Origin: Flavobacterium sp. IB48
GTDB lineage: Bacteria > Bacteroidota > Bacteroidia > Flavobacteriales > Flavobacteriaceae
DNA: 64,000 nucleotides
Direction: 5' to 3'
NCBI RefSeq assembly: GCF_016405855.1
Contig: NZ_JAEFCA010000002.1
Coordinates: 186,001 to 250,000, forward strand
Part shown: piece by piece, positions 53,435 through 63,136 of the stretch
Layout of the letters: each line of letters starts with the position of its first letter
How positions within the stretch are numbered: the stretch's first letter is position 1
Translations under genes and position numbers: made by a program
Notes under the pieces: generated by a model
Databases searched by the model: none
The model's input: only the letters and a program-made list of their open reading frames with translations
Told to the model about the DNA's origin: nothing

Positions 53435-54289
53435 CTAACTTCTGGTGTTTGTAGATTTTACATGAATATCATTAACTAAATCATCAATTTTCTTGGCACT
53501 TTCTCTCATCATTTCAAGATAAGTAAGCAATTTGTCATTGTCTGTATGCCCTTTTGAAACATCAATAAGTTTTAAAACTGAATTTACAGGTAGCTTTAAG
53601 TCTAAAGTTGTTCTATGTATAAAATCGTTATAATCTTTTGTAGCTGACATTGAACTGTATTTTGCTGAAGCTAACTTCATATTTTCCAGCTCATATTCAT
53701 CTGAAATTTTTGAGATATGATTTTCACTGTGTTCTTTAAAATAATACGCCCAATATCCGTTCATAAAAAATACTACAGCTGCTAAAACGGTATGAATAAT
53801 TAAGGTTTCGAGATCAAAATTTACCTGCGAAAAATAAACCTGAAGTCCGTTGGCATCATTATAAATATAATTTTGCAAATAAGCCAATCCCGCGTGATGC
53901 AAGACAACCAGTAAAGTAAGCGGTATTTGAAGTCTCCAATTCTGGTAAATAATCAAGATTGTACTTGCAATGAACACAGTAAAATGCATTTCGAACATTC
54001 CGTGCATTTGGTAAATGTATTGTGCCATAAAAATAGCCAGAACTACAGACAAAACATATTGATAAAATTTGGAGTTTTTCATGAAAAATTTTGCTGAGTA
54101 ATACATCAAAAGATTCAGTGTTCCGACTCCAACGCCAATTTCGAAAGTATCGTATTTAAAAGACAATCCGATACCGAGAAGAAAATATACCGCAAGTACA
54201 TAATTAATAATTGTATCTGATTTTTGTGTCATTGTAGACATAAAACTGTGCAGATAATCTTGTTCGTTTAAGCTAGCTTTTGTTTTCAT
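53435..54289 (-). CDS. Six-pass chemoreceptor-like sensor with DHp-like tail and no ATPase
   Basis: A 284-residue protein. About six membrane segments cover residues 28-190; the conserved MHFTVFIASTILIIYQNWR and VVLHHAGLAYLQ stretches match the membrane sensor module seen in methyl-accepting proteins of other bacteria. The C-terminal part (about 220-280, FIHRTTLDLKLPVNSVLKLI, then LTYLEMMRESAKKIDDLVNDI) resembles a HisKA dimerisation helix pair; a candidate His is in FIHRTT. There is no HATPase domain, so it cannot be a complete kinase. It could dimerise, receive phosphate, or recruit the PAS protein. Confidence 0.6.
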   Translation of the reverse strand: MKTKASLNEQDYLHSFMSTMTQKSDTIINYVLAVYFLLGIGLSFKYDTFEIGVGVGTLNLLMYYSAKFFMKNSKFYQYVLSVVLAIFMAQYIYQMHGMFEMHFTVFIASTILIIYQNWRLQIPLTLLVVLHHAGLAYLQNYIYNDANGLQVYFSQVNFDLETLIIHTVLAAVVFFMNGYWAYYFKEHSENHISKISDEYELENMKLASAKYSSMSATKDYNDFIHRTTLDLKLPVNSVLKLIDVSKGHTDNDKLLTYLEMMRESAKKIDDLVNDIHVKSTNTRS

Positions 54290-54319
54290 GGGAATTTAGA
54301 TTTAGGTTTTTGGAAATAG

Positions 54320-54925
54320 TTATTTAGTACATTTTGGTAATGAGCATCCGTAAGCTCTAAGAGCTAAAGCATTAAAAGATGGGTTGTGGTTGTCTTTTCT
54401 GCCAAGAAGAGAATCTATCGCCATTTGGGCATAATTACTTTTAGTATCTGTACAATATCTAGTTTTATTGTAATTGCCTCTGTAATATAAATTGTGCGAC
54501 TGATCTAGCAAAACGGCCTGAGGTGTAGAGAAAACACCACATTTTTTAGCAATTGCTTCATCAAAGTAAACGGGAATCTTAGCATCAAACTTTTGTTGAA
54601 TCTCATCAATCGTAAAATTTTTCTGTTTGTTTAAAACAACAATTTTAAAATTGATCTGATCTCCGTATTTTTTAATCAAAGCACTTACATGAGGCACGTT
54701 GAATCGCGAACATGGACATTCGGGATTGAAAAAATGTATAAAGATGGGTCTATTGTCAAATGCACAGCATGGTCCTAAATCAATTTTTGATCCCATGGCA
54801 ATAGCGTGATAATTCTTTGGTATTGGAGTCGGCAAACTGTATTTAAACTCGTTCTGCCAAAACAAATAACCAATTGAAAGAAGTAAAAATGCGAACCATA
54901 AAGTTAGAAGTAATTTTTTCTTCAT
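54320..54925 (-). CDS. Thioredoxin-like membrane-anchored protein
   Basis: A protein of about 201 residues from ATG 54925; an in-frame ATG at 54934 adds three residues. One membrane segment (about 4-22) anchors a periplasmic thioredoxin-like domain. The region FFNPECPCSRFNVPHV resembles a CxxC-type active site in an AhpC/TSA or DUF6436-like protein, here CPC. The cis-Pro loop is in FSTPQAVLLD. A second Cys pair lies in the C-terminal YGCSLPKC. It is the first gene of the sensory cassette (30 bp before the membrane gene). Confidence 0.7.
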   Translation of the reverse strand: MKKKLLLTLWFAFLLLSIGYLFWQNEFKYSLPTPIPKNYHAIAMGSKIDLGPCCAFDNRPIFIHFFNPECPCSRFNVPHVSALIKKYGDQINFKIVVLNKQKNFTIDEIQQKFDAKIPVYFDEAIAKKCGVFSTPQAVLLDQSHNLYYRGNYNKTRYCTDTKSNYAQMAIDSLLGRKDNHNPSFNALALRAYGCSLPKCTK

Positions 54926-55380
54926 ATAAATCATTTTTTTATTATTTAAACAACAAAGAATAAACACTTGTTAATATAACATCTAGCTATATTCTGTAAA
55001 AAACCAAAAAAAACAACTTCTACTTACATTTTTTAACAGTAATACTATATAAAACTTATAGCAATTCTGAAAAATCCGATCATTTTGTTTAACGTATCAA
55101 TGTTACAAATAAAATCGATAAAGTGCAAAAAAAATCAGACAAAAAGCTTATTTTTTTTCTAAGGCAAGAAACAATGTGTTTTCCCAACAGAAACCTTGTA
55201 ATTTTTTTGAAAAAAAATTTAACCTTCAATTAAACCTTTTGCCCCAACTGTAGTCTAAATGCAAACCTTTGTACATACAAATGTTAAATAAAAGCCAACA
55301 GCTTTCGATTTCGCACCAAAAAGTTAAATTTGTAAGCTTACTAAAAACACAAACCTAAAATCTATATTCACTTCAATTTT
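54926..55380. other. 455 bp divergent promoter region
   Basis: Separates the minus-strand sensory cassette from the plus-strand RND efflux operon. It is AT-rich. I see one TAnnTTTG box for the efflux side (55325) and a near-match (TATTCTTTG) on the minus strand about 30 bp before ATG 54925. No operator palindrome was recognised, and no gene for a local TetR or MarR regulator is present. Confidence 0.45.
55325..55332 (+). promoter_or_regulatory. Possible -7 box of the RND operon
   Basis: TAAATTTG matches TAnnTTTG, 48 bp before the ATG. The -33 site reads TTTCG, a weak match. Confidence 0.4.
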
Positions 55381-56439
55381 ATGAAAGTAAAACACCTCAT
55401 TTACACCCTTTTAATTATTACAATTGGAGGTTTTATTACCTATAGAATTATTTCTAATAAGGGTAAAAACGACGACTCCAAAAAATTCAACGACAAAAAA
55501 TCTCCAACAACTGTTAATGGAATCGTAATAAAAACAACCACTTTTGACAATAATCTTGCATTATCAGGATCTATTGAAGCAAATGAGCAAATTGAAATTC
55601 ATAGTGAGGTTTCAGGAATTGTGGAAGGAATATTCTTTAACGAAGGCGCCAATGTATCAAAAGGACAAGTGCTTTTAAAAGTAAACGATATCGAACTAAA
55701 AGCACAATTAAGACAGGCTATAACTAGAGAAGAATTAGCTGCCGAAAATGCAAGAAGAGCAAAATTATTGCTTCAAAAAGAAGCAATTAGTCAGGAAGAA
55801 GCAGACGTTGCCAAAGCCGATCTTGCTTCTGCTCAAGCGCAAAGCCAATTAATTAGAGCGCAAATTTCTAAAACTTCTGTAAGAGCTCCTTTTTCAGGAA
55901 AAATTGGTTTACGTAATATTTCTCCAGGAACTTACATCACTCCTACTGTTTTAGTAGCAAAATTGGTTAATACCAATAAACTAAAAATCACTTTTTCTAT
56001 TCCAGAAAAATATGCTTCAGAAGTAAAATCAGGATCGGTAATCGATTTTAAAGTTTCTGGTTCAGATAAAACATACAATGCAAAAATTTATGCCATCGAA
56101 CCAGAAGTTGCCGTTGCTACACGTACACTTCAAATTCGTGCTTTGGCTGATAATACCGATGGAAAACTTTTCCCTGGAACTTTTGCCGATATTAAATTGC
56201 CTTTAAACATTATTAAAGATGCTATTGTAGTTCCTTCTCAAGCGATTATTCCAATTCAAGACGGTAAAAAAGTCTTTATTGCCAATAACGGACAAGCAAA
56301 AGAAGTAATGGTTGATGCAACAACAAGAACAGATTCTTCTATTTTAATTTTATCAGGATTAAAACCGGGAGACACTTTGATTACAAGCGGTGTTATGTCT
56401 TTAAAAGACGAAGCTCCAATTAAAGTTCAAGTAAAATAG
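55381..56439 (+). CDS. RND efflux periplasmic adaptor (membrane fusion protein)
   Basis: A 352-residue adaptor. N-terminal membrane anchor (about 5-22), first half of the lipoyl domain (IEIHSEVSGIVEGIFFNEGANVSKGQVLLKV), a helical hairpin (about 115-165, REELAAENARRAKLLLQKEAISQEEADVAKA), the second half KTSVRAPFSGKIGLRNISPG, a beta-barrel and the membrane-proximal domain with VVVPSQAIIPIQDGKKVFI. It links the pump at 56555 to TolC. HAE1-type drug export is the likely role. Confidence 0.92.
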   Translation: MKVKHLIYTLLIITIGGFITYRIISNKGKNDDSKKFNDKKSPTTVNGIVIKTTTFDNNLALSGSIEANEQIEIHSEVSGIVEGIFFNEGANVSKGQVLLKVNDIELKAQLRQAITREELAAENARRAKLLLQKEAISQEEADVAKADLASAQAQSQLIRAQISKTSVRAPFSGKIGLRNISPGTYITPTVLVAKLVNTNKLKITFSIPEKYASEVKSGSVIDFKVSGSDKTYNAKIYAIEPEVAVATRTLQIRALADNTDGKLFPGTFADIKLPLNIIKDAIVVPSQAIIPIQDGKKVFIANNGQAKEVMVDATTRTDSSILILSGLKPGDTLITSGVMSLKDEAPIKVQVK

Positions 56440-56449
56440 TTCTAAAGCC

Positions 56450-56554
56450 AAAAGTCAAAAGTCGAAAGACTTGAATATAGATTTAAAGATGGTAGTCAAG
56501 ATTTAGCAATAAATCTGAAATCTAAAATCAACAATCTAAAATCTAAAATCACAC
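56450..56554. repeat. 7-bp-period arrays before the RND pump start
   Basis: CAAAAGT at 56450 and 56457 and CGAAAGA at 56464; then AATCTRA-type units at 56513, 56520, 56527, 56534, 56541 and 56548, exact 7 bp period, ending directly at the ATG of the pump (56555). The leader of the pump gene is thus the array itself. Confidence 0.75.
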
Positions 56555-59500
56555 ATGAGTTTATCAACTACAAGTATAAAAAGACCTGTTTTAACCATAG
56601 TACTGAATTTACTAATTATTTTATTCGGTTTTATTGGTTATACTTTTTTAGGAGTTAGAGAATTTCCTTCTATTGACCCTGCACAGGTATCTATTCGTAC
56701 CAATTATACAGGTGCCAATTCTGATATTATTGAATCTCAAATTACAGAACCGCTTGAGAAAGCCGTAAATGCGATTGATGGAATTCGAAATATTACTTCA
56801 TCCAGTAACCAAGGAAGCAGTACCATTACAATCGAGTTTAATTTAGATAAGGATTTAGAGGAAGCGGCTAATGATGTTCGAGACAAAGTTTCGCAGGCAA
56901 TTAGAAATCTTCCACAAGATATAGATGCCCCACCAGTTGTTTCTAAAGCCGATGCAGATAGCGAATCTATTATTTCGATGACGGTTCAAAGTGATAGCAG
57001 AAGCTCTTTAGAATTAAGCGATTATGCCGAAAATGTTATTTCTCAACGTTTGGAAACCATTCCAGGCGTAAGTGGCGTGCAAATTTGGGGGCAAAAACGC
57101 TATGCAATGCGTCTATGGATAGATCCTGTAAAACTAAATGCTTATAAGTGTACAGTTGCCGATGTGAGAAATGCATTAAATGCTCAGAACGTCGAACTTC
57201 CATCTGGTAAATTAACAGGGAACAATACCGAATTAACTGTAAAGACGGTTGGAAATCTTTCTAAACCAGAAGAATTCAACAATATTATCATTCGCACAGA
57301 TGGCGATAAAATCGTAAGGCTTAGTGATGTAGGCGGTGCCGAATTAGGTCCGGAGAATATAGAGACTTCTTTGATGTCTTCTGGGCTTCCAATGATTGGA
57401 ATGGCTATTGTTCCAATGCCAGGAGCCAATTATCTGGATATTTCAGCTGAATTCTACAAAAAATTTGAAGCCTTAAAAAAAGATTTACCTAAAGACATTA
57501 AACTTAATATTGCGCTTGATAACACGCAATTTGTAAAGAAATCTGTATTGGAGGTTGCCGAAACTTTAGGAATATCAATCGTTCTGGTAATTATTATTAT
57601 CTATTTGTTTTTTAGAGACTGGGCAATTGCTTTCAGACCATTAATTGATATTCCCGTATCGTTAATTGCTACATTCTTCATTATGTGGCTTTTTGGTTTC
57701 TCAATAAATGTACTAACACTTCTTGCTATTGTGCTTGCAACAGGACTTGTTGTGGATGACGGAATTGTTGTAACTGAAAATATTTTCAAAAAGGTCGAAG
57801 AAGGAATGTCTCCAATCGAAGCAGCCATTAAAGGTTCTAATGAAATCTTTTACGCTGTTATATCCATTTCTGTCACTTTAGCAGCGGTATTTTTACCAGT
57901 AATTTTCTTAGAAGGTTTTGTTGGCCGACTCTTTAGAGAATTTGGAGTTGTTATTGGAGCCGCGGTATTAATTTCAGCCTTTGTTTCCTTGACTTTAACA
58001 CCAATGTTAAATGCCTATTTAATGAAAGGCGGCGAACAAAAGAAGTCAAAATTCTATATTAAAACTGAGCCATTTTTTGAAAAAATGAACAGCAGTTATG
58101 CTGAATCACTAACAAAATTCATGGACAAAAAATGGATCAGCTTTCCTATTTTAATTGCTTGTTTTGGAATTATTTATTTATTCTTTACGATTCTTCCAAA
58201 AGAAACAGCGCCTTATGATGACAGAAGTTCTGTTACCATGCGTATGACCACGCCAGAGGGTTCTTCTTATGATTATACTTATCGTTTTATGCAAGAAATT
58301 TCAAAACTTGTTGACGATTCAATCCCTGAAAAAAAAGTTAGTTTAGTAATTACTGCTGGAGGTTCTGGAGGTTCTGCAACCAACTCAGGTTTTGTGAGAC
58401 TGTCATTAAAAGAACCAGACGAAAGAACCAGATCTCAAAAAGAAATTGCAGACAAACTAAGCAAATGGACAAAAAGATATCCTGATGCTAAAATAGCGGT
58501 AATTCAGCAGCCTACAATTGCCGTTAACAGACGTGGAGGTTTACCAATACAATACATTATTCAGGCTCCAAACTTTGATAAGTTAAGAGAAAAAATTCCT
58601 GTTTTTATGAATGAAGTAGCCAAAAGCGATGTCTTTTCTACAACAGATGTAAACCTGAAATTTAACAAACCAGAAGTCAATGTTACCATTGACCGCGCTA
58701 AAGCAGAAAGTTTAGGAATTTCAATTCTTGACATAGCACAAACTTTACAGCTTTCTTTAAGCGGACAGCGTTTTGGCTATTTTATCAAAAATGGAAAACA
58801 ATATCAGGTAATTGGACAGTTTGACCAAAAAGACAGATCTAAACCTTTGGATTTGACTTCTATGTTTGTAAAAAACAAAAATGGTGAATTGATTCAGATG
58901 GATAACGTAGTAAACGTTTACGAGCAAAGTAATCCACCGCAATTATATCACAACAATAGATACATGTCTGCAACTGTTTCGGCTGGTTTGGCACCTGGAA
59001 AAAGTATGGGTGACGGAATTGATGAAATGAATAGAATAAAAGCTAAAGTTTTAGACGAAAGCTTCACAACAGATTTAGCTGGAGAATCACGAGATTTCGT
59101 AGAAAGTAGTTCTAATACTTCTTTTGCTTTCGGATTGGCTTTATTATTAATCTTCTTGATTCTAGCGGCACAGTTTGAAAGTTTTATAGATCCGTTTATT
59201 ATTATTTTGACAGTTCCAATGGCTGTAGCGGGAGCTTTATTCTCATTATGGCTATTCAATCAGTCGTGGAATATTTTCAGTCAGATTGGTACGGTAATGC
59301 TAATTGGTCTGGTAACCAAAAACGGTATTTTGATTGTAGAATTTGCCAATCAGTTACGAGAACAAGGAAAACCAAAATTAGAAGCTATTTTAGAAGCTTC
59401 AGAAGCGCGTTTACGTCCAATTTTAATGACAAGTTTAGCCATTGCTTTAGGAGCACTTCCAATTGCACTTTCTCTTGGAGCGGCATCGACTAGTAGAATT

Positions 59501-59653
59501 GGTATGGGAGTTGTAATTGTGGGAGGAACGATCTTTTCATTGGCTTTAACGCTTTTTGTAATTCCTGCAATTTATTTTATGTGGTCAAGAGCAAGAAAGC
59601 ATTATCCAGAATTTGACCATATTGACGAATACGAAAGAGAAAGCATTAAATAA
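56555..59653 (+). CDS. RND multidrug efflux permease (AcrB/HAE1 family)
   Basis: A 1032-residue inner-membrane pump with the two halves of the RND fold: a first membrane helix (9-28), large periplasmic loops, then helices about 335-495 and 865-1020. Porter and proton-relay motifs include LVVDDGIVVTENI (TM4 Asp pair) and the last-helix RPILMTSLAIALGALPIALS. It exports small amphiphilic compounds using the proton gradient. In an operon with the adaptor and TolC. Confidence 0.94.
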   Translation: MSLSTTSIKRPVLTIVLNLLIILFGFIGYTFLGVREFPSIDPAQVSIRTNYTGANSDIIESQITEPLEKAVNAIDGIRNITSSSNQGSSTITIEFNLDKDLEEAANDVRDKVSQAIRNLPQDIDAPPVVSKADADSESIISMTVQSDSRSSLELSDYAENVISQRLETIPGVSGVQIWGQKRYAMRLWIDPVKLNAYKCTVADVRNALNAQNVELPSGKLTGNNTELTVKTVGNLSKPEEFNNIIIRTDGDKIVRLSDVGGAELGPENIETSLMSSGLPMIGMAIVPMPGANYLDISAEFYKKFEALKKDLPKDIKLNIALDNTQFVKKSVLEVAETLGISIVLVIIIIYLFFRDWAIAFRPLIDIPVSLIATFFIMWLFGFSINVLTLLAIVLATGLVVDDGIVVTENIFKKVEEGMSPIEAAIKGSNEIFYAVISISVTLAAVFLPVIFLEGFVGRLFREFGVVIGAAVLISAFVSLTLTPMLNAYLMKGGEQKKSKFYIKTEPFFEKMNSSYAESLTKFMDKKWISFPILIACFGIIYLFFTILPKETAPYDDRSSVTMRMTTPEGSSYDYTYRFMQEISKLVDDSIPEKKVSLVITAGGSGGSATNSGFVRLSLKEPDERTRSQKEIADKLSKWTKRYPDAKIAVIQQPTIAVNRRGGLPIQYIIQAPNFDKLREKIPVFMNEVAKSDVFSTTDVNLKFNKPEVNVTIDRAKAESLGISILDIAQTLQLSLSGQRFGYFIKNGKQYQVIGQFDQKDRSKPLDLTSMFVKNKNGELIQMDNVVNVYEQSNPPQLYHNNRYMSATVSAGLAPGKSMGDGIDEMNRIKAKVLDESFTTDLAGESRDFVESSSNTSFAFGLALLLIFLILAAQFESFIDPFIIILTVPMAVAGALFSLWLFNQSWNIFSQIGTVMLIGLVTKNGILIVEFANQLREQGKPKLEAILEASEARLRPILMTSLAIALGALPIALSLGAASTSRIGMGVVIVGGTIFSLALTLFVIPAIYFMWSRARKHYPEFDHIDEYERESIK

Positions 59654-59654
59654 A

Positions 59655-59677
59655 AACCAGAAATATACTTTCTGGTT
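59655..59677 (+). promoter_or_regulatory. Intra-operon hairpin before tolC
   Basis: AACCAGAAA (59655-59663) pairs with TTTCTGGTT (59669-59677), loop TATAC, 13 bp before the ATG at 59691. It may act as an RNA stability or processing element; no T run follows, so it is not a terminator. Confidence 0.45.
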
Positions 59678-59690
59678 AAAGAAAACGAAT

Positions 59691-61001
59691 ATGAATATCA
59701 AAAAAATATATTGTACAGTACTTATCCTGCTTTTTTGTTCAATTCAGGCAAAGGCACAGGAAGTTCTTACTATTGAACAAGCTATGACCATAGCTTTGGA
59801 AAATAATTTTGAGATTAAAATTGCCAAAAACAATTCCAAAATAAACGAAACAAACGTTACTATTGGAAATGCGGGAATGTTGCCAACTGCAACGGCAAGT
59901 ATTACAGACAATAACAACCTTACAAATTCGACACAAGTACGTCAGGATGGTACATCAACTACATTGAACAATGCTAAAAACAACAGTTTAAATTACGGCG
60001 TTAGTTTAGGCTGGACTGTTTTTGATGGAATGAAAATGTTTGCCAAATTGGACCAGTTAAAAGAGCTTCAAAAACTGGGCGATGCAGAACTTAAAAGAAC
60101 GATTTTGCTTAAAATTGCTCAAGTAAACTCTGCTTATTACGATTTGGTTCAGCAACAGCAACAGCTTTCGGCATTAGACACCACAATTGTAATTTCGAAC
60201 CAGCGTCTGACTTTGGCTAAAAACCGTTTTAGTATCGGGAAGGCTTCAAAATTAGAAGTTTTAAATGCACAAGTTGACTTAAATTCTGATCAAGTGGCTT
60301 TGCTAAGACAAAAAGAAACGTATGCCAATAGCAAAATTTTATTGAACCAATATTTAGCGCGTGACCCAAAAATTGACTTCAAGGTTACAGATGAAGTAAA
60401 AGTGGACAATAAATTGATTTTAGCAGATTTAATGGATTTGGCTCAGAAACAAAATCCAGGTTTAGAAGCGCAGGTTATCAATAAACGTATAGCCGAATTA
60501 CAGCTCAAACAAGTAAAAGCAGACCGTTATCCCACTTTAAGATTAACTTCTGGATATAATTTCTCTGAAAGCCAATCCAGTTTAGGTTTTACCAGCGAAA
60601 CTTCTTCAAAGGGTTTAAATTATGGTTTTAATGCTTCTATGAATATTTTTGATGGTTTTAATCAGCATAGAAATGAAAAAGTAGCCAAATTACAGATAGA
60701 GAATTCGCAAATTGCAATAAAACAGCAAAATACGATTTTAAATACGCAATTAAGCACTGCTTTTCAAACGTATTTAACCAATTTGGAATTGATTGGTTTA
60801 GAAGAAAACAATGAAGCTATTGCCAGACAGAATTTAGAAATCACATTAGACAAATTTAAAATCGGAACCATTACAACACTCGATTTTAGAACTGCTCAGT
60901 TAAATTATGTCAATGCAAAAGTGCGTTACAGCAATGCACAATACGAAGCAAAATTATCTGAAATTGCCTTAAAAGAATTAGCAGGAAATATCAACTTTTA
61001 A
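59691..61001 (+). CDS. TolC-family outer-membrane channel
   Basis: A 436-residue protein from ATG 59691, with signal MNIKKIYCTVLILLFCSIQAKAQ. A longer frame to 59613 would run through the pump's C-terminal codons and is not used. The repeated OEP features are seen: LTIEQAMTIALENNFEIKIAKNN, and GKASKLEVLNAQVDLNSDQVAL, with the second half NLELIGLEENNEAIARQNLEITLDKFKIGTITTLDF. It forms the exit duct for the upstream RND pump. Own strong terminator downstream. Confidence 0.92.
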   Translation: MNIKKIYCTVLILLFCSIQAKAQEVLTIEQAMTIALENNFEIKIAKNNSKINETNVTIGNAGMLPTATASITDNNNLTNSTQVRQDGTSTTLNNAKNNSLNYGVSLGWTVFDGMKMFAKLDQLKELQKLGDAELKRTILLKIAQVNSAYYDLVQQQQQLSALDTTIVISNQRLTLAKNRFSIGKASKLEVLNAQVDLNSDQVALLRQKETYANSKILLNQYLARDPKIDFKVTDEVKVDNKLILADLMDLAQKQNPGLEAQVINKRIAELQLKQVKADRYPTLRLTSGYNFSESQSSLGFTSETSSKGLNYGFNASMNIFDGFNQHRNEKVAKLQIENSQIAIKQQNTILNTQLSTAFQTYLTNLELIGLEENNEAIARQNLEITLDKFKIGTITTLDFRTAQLNYVNAKVRYSNAQYEAKLSEIALKELAGNINF

Positions 61002-61024
61002 TTTTCCTTTTAAAAATCAAATAT

Positions 61025-61097
61025 GATCTGCCGAATCTGCTAAATCTGCGAGCTATTTTTCTCTCGCAGATTTAGCAGATTTGGCAGATTTTTTTTA
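61025..61097 (+). terminator. Large terminator with 9-bp-period ATCTGC arms
   Basis: ATCTGC at 61026, 61035 and 61044 and GCAGAT at 61066, 61075 and 61084, both with 9 bp period; the arms (61025-61053 with 61062-61090) pair over about 27 bp with one mismatch, followed by T8. It ends the efflux operon. Confidence 0.8.
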
Positions 61098-61210
61098 ATG
61101 TTAGCAAACATTTTTATAGAAAAAATACTGTTTGTATAGTCTCAAATCATCTATATTTATTCGTGCTGAATATTTTTCTATTTTACACACAGCAGAATAT
61201 TTTTTTCATT

Positions 61211-61218
61211 TAAATTTG
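61211..61218 (+). promoter_or_regulatory. Possible -7 box of bestrophin gene
   Basis: TAAATTTG, 17 bp before the ATG; the -33 element is missing. Confidence 0.35.
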
Positions 61219-61235
61219 TTTCAAAACATACTTTA

Positions 61236-62099
61236 ATGATTACATACAATACCAAAGACTGGTTCACCTTTATTTTCCATTTTCATAAATCGGATACCGT
61301 TCGAAAACTGTTTACGATTATGATTGCAATTGGAATATACGCCACTATTGTATGTTATCTTGAACTTCAGTATTTTAAGGTAACCAAAAACGATTATATT
61401 TATAACATTCCGATGATGCACGGAATGCTTGGATTTGTGATTTCGCTTTTGCTTGTTTTTAGAACCAATACCGCTTATGACAGATGGTGGGAAGGCCGAA
61501 AACTTTGGGGCGGACTTGTAAATAACAGCCGTAATCTAGCTATTAAACTTTCAGCAATTTTAAAAGATGAGAATGATAGAAAGTTTTTTAGAAAATTTAT
61601 TCCGATGTATGCTGAAATTCTGAATATCCATTTAAAAGACGAAGAAACCAGCAAACAGCTTTTTGAAGATGTTGATTTGGAAATTGATCATCACAAACAC
61701 AAACCGAACCAGTTAAAAAGAATAATGTATCATAAAATCAACGATTTGTATGATGCTGGAAAAATATCTGGCGATCAGCTTATTACCATAAATGAAGAAT
61801 TAGTCGCTTTTACAGATATCTGTGGAGCTTGTGAGCGTATCAAAAACACACCTATTCCCTACTCTTACAGTGCTTTTATAAAGAAATTCATCTTCTTTTA
61901 CACGATGACACTTCCATTTGGCTATTCTGTTAGTTTAGGATATTTAGTTGCGCCTGTGGTGGTTTTTATCTTTTATGTATTGGCAAGTTTAGAGTTGATT
62001 GCGGAAGAAATCGAAGATCCATTTGGAAATGACGAAAATGATCTACCAACAAGAAAAATTTCTGAAAACATCAAAAAACACGTTGAAGAACTGATTTAA
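61236..62099 (+). CDS. Bestrophin-family ion channel
   Basis: A 287-residue inner-membrane protein. The conserved block LVFRTNTAYDRWWEGRKLWGG (67-87) followed by NNSRNLAIKL and the membrane segment FTMTLPFGYSV-like region near 215-240 mark bacterial bestrophins, which form pentameric cation or anion channels. Two N-terminal hydrophobic segments (about 25-45 and 60-72) and two later ones (about 212-255) are visible. It is a single-gene unit between tolC and the AraC gene. Confidence 0.9.
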   Translation: MITYNTKDWFTFIFHFHKSDTVRKLFTIMIAIGIYATIVCYLELQYFKVTKNDYIYNIPMMHGMLGFVISLLLVFRTNTAYDRWWEGRKLWGGLVNNSRNLAIKLSAILKDENDRKFFRKFIPMYAEILNIHLKDEETSKQLFEDVDLEIDHHKHKPNQLKRIMYHKINDLYDAGKISGDQLITINEELVAFTDICGACERIKNTPIPYSYSAFIKKFIFFYTMTLPFGYSVSLGYLVAPVVVFIFYVLASLELIAEEIEDPFGNDENDLPTRKISENIKKHVEELI

Positions 62100-62170
62100 C
62101 AAAACGTTAAATCTGCCGTTTATATTCTTATTTTCATTAAATTTAAAGTCTTCACCAAAAAATAAATTTA

Positions 62171-63094
62171 ATGAACAACCAACGATTTTTAGTCAATCCG
62201 CTCCAATTATCGCAAGAAAAATCATTAAAGACTCTTGTCGAAAATAGAACTATTTACAATTTGAATCATTGTGAATTAAATTTGTTTGAAACCTACGAAT
62301 CGACTAAAATGGTTCCGTTAAAATTTAACGATTTAGTGGTGACCAGCATGCTTAGAGGCAAAAAAGTAATGCATCTTTTTGATGATCCTGAATTTGAATA
62401 TCTGCCTGGGGAAACAGTAATTGTTCCTTCAAACGTAGAAATGAAAATTGACTTTCCGGAAGCCTCCAAAAGCAATCCGACTCAATGTCTGGCATTGGCT
62501 ATTGATCAATCTAAGATTCTAGAAATCTTAAACTTCTTAAATGAACAATATCCGAAAGAAGGAAATAACATGTACTGGCAATTAAACTATCAGAATTATT
62601 TCTTTTACAATAATGTCGAAATGGCTGCGACGATTAATAAGCTCATTAAAGAATGTATGAGCACATCGATCACCAAAGATATTTTTGCCGATCTGACTTT
62701 AAAAGAATTATTGATCAGAATTATTCAAACGCAGACTGTAAAATCTCTTAATGAGGGAAAATTTCTTGAAAACAATAATCCAATTACAGAGGTTACAGAA
62801 TATATCAAACAGAATTTAAAGGAGAATATAAGTTTAAAATCGTTAAGCGAAAAAGCTTGTATGAGCACCACTTCTTTCTACCGTTTCTTTAAACGCGAAC
62901 TCGGAATGAGTCCAATTGAGTATATTTTGAATGAAAAAATAAAATGTGCCAAAAACTTATTGAAGAATCCAAGCTTACAAATCAACGAGGTTTGTTATTT
63001 AGCTGGTTTCGAAGATGCCAACTACTTCATCAGATTATTCAAAAAATATGAGGGAATAACACCAAAGCAGTATCAGTTATTGTATATTAATTAA
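62171..63094 (+). CDS. AraC-family transcriptional regulator
   Basis: A 307-residue regulator. The C-terminal AraC/XylS DNA-binding domain (about 205-307) has two HTH motifs (LKSLSEKACMSTTSFYRFFKR and INEVCYLAGFEDANYFIRLFKK). The N-terminal domain is beta-rich and likely senses a small effector. The family version seen next to DUF779 and alcohol/aldehyde dehydrogenase genes is the usual local regulator of those; here it converges with the DUF779 gene. Confidence 0.9.
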   Translation: MNNQRFLVNPLQLSQEKSLKTLVENRTIYNLNHCELNLFETYESTKMVPLKFNDLVVTSMLRGKKVMHLFDDPEFEYLPGETVIVPSNVEMKIDFPEASKSNPTQCLALAIDQSKILEILNFLNEQYPKEGNNMYWQLNYQNYFFYNNVEMAATINKLIKECMSTSITKDIFADLTLKELLIRIIQTQTVKSLNEGKFLENNNPITEVTEYIKQNLKENISLKSLSEKACMSTTSFYRFFKRELGMSPIEYILNEKIKCAKNLLKNPSLQINEVCYLAGFEDANYFIRLFKKYEGITPKQYQLLYIN

Positions 63095-63099
63095 AGGTG

Positions 63100-63128
63100 C
63101 TAAGGTTCTAAGTTACTAAGATTCTAAG
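63100..63128. repeat. 8-bp-period CTAAG array after araC-type gene
   Basis: CTAAG at 63100, 63108, 63116 and 63124, exact 8 bp period, starting 5 bp after the regulator's stop codon. Confidence 0.8.
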
Positions 63129-63136
63129 TTTTTCAA

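Noticed and set aside
54926..55380. Gene for a TetR or MarR regulator in the gap before the RND operon
   Set aside because: No frame of suitable length exists on either strand.
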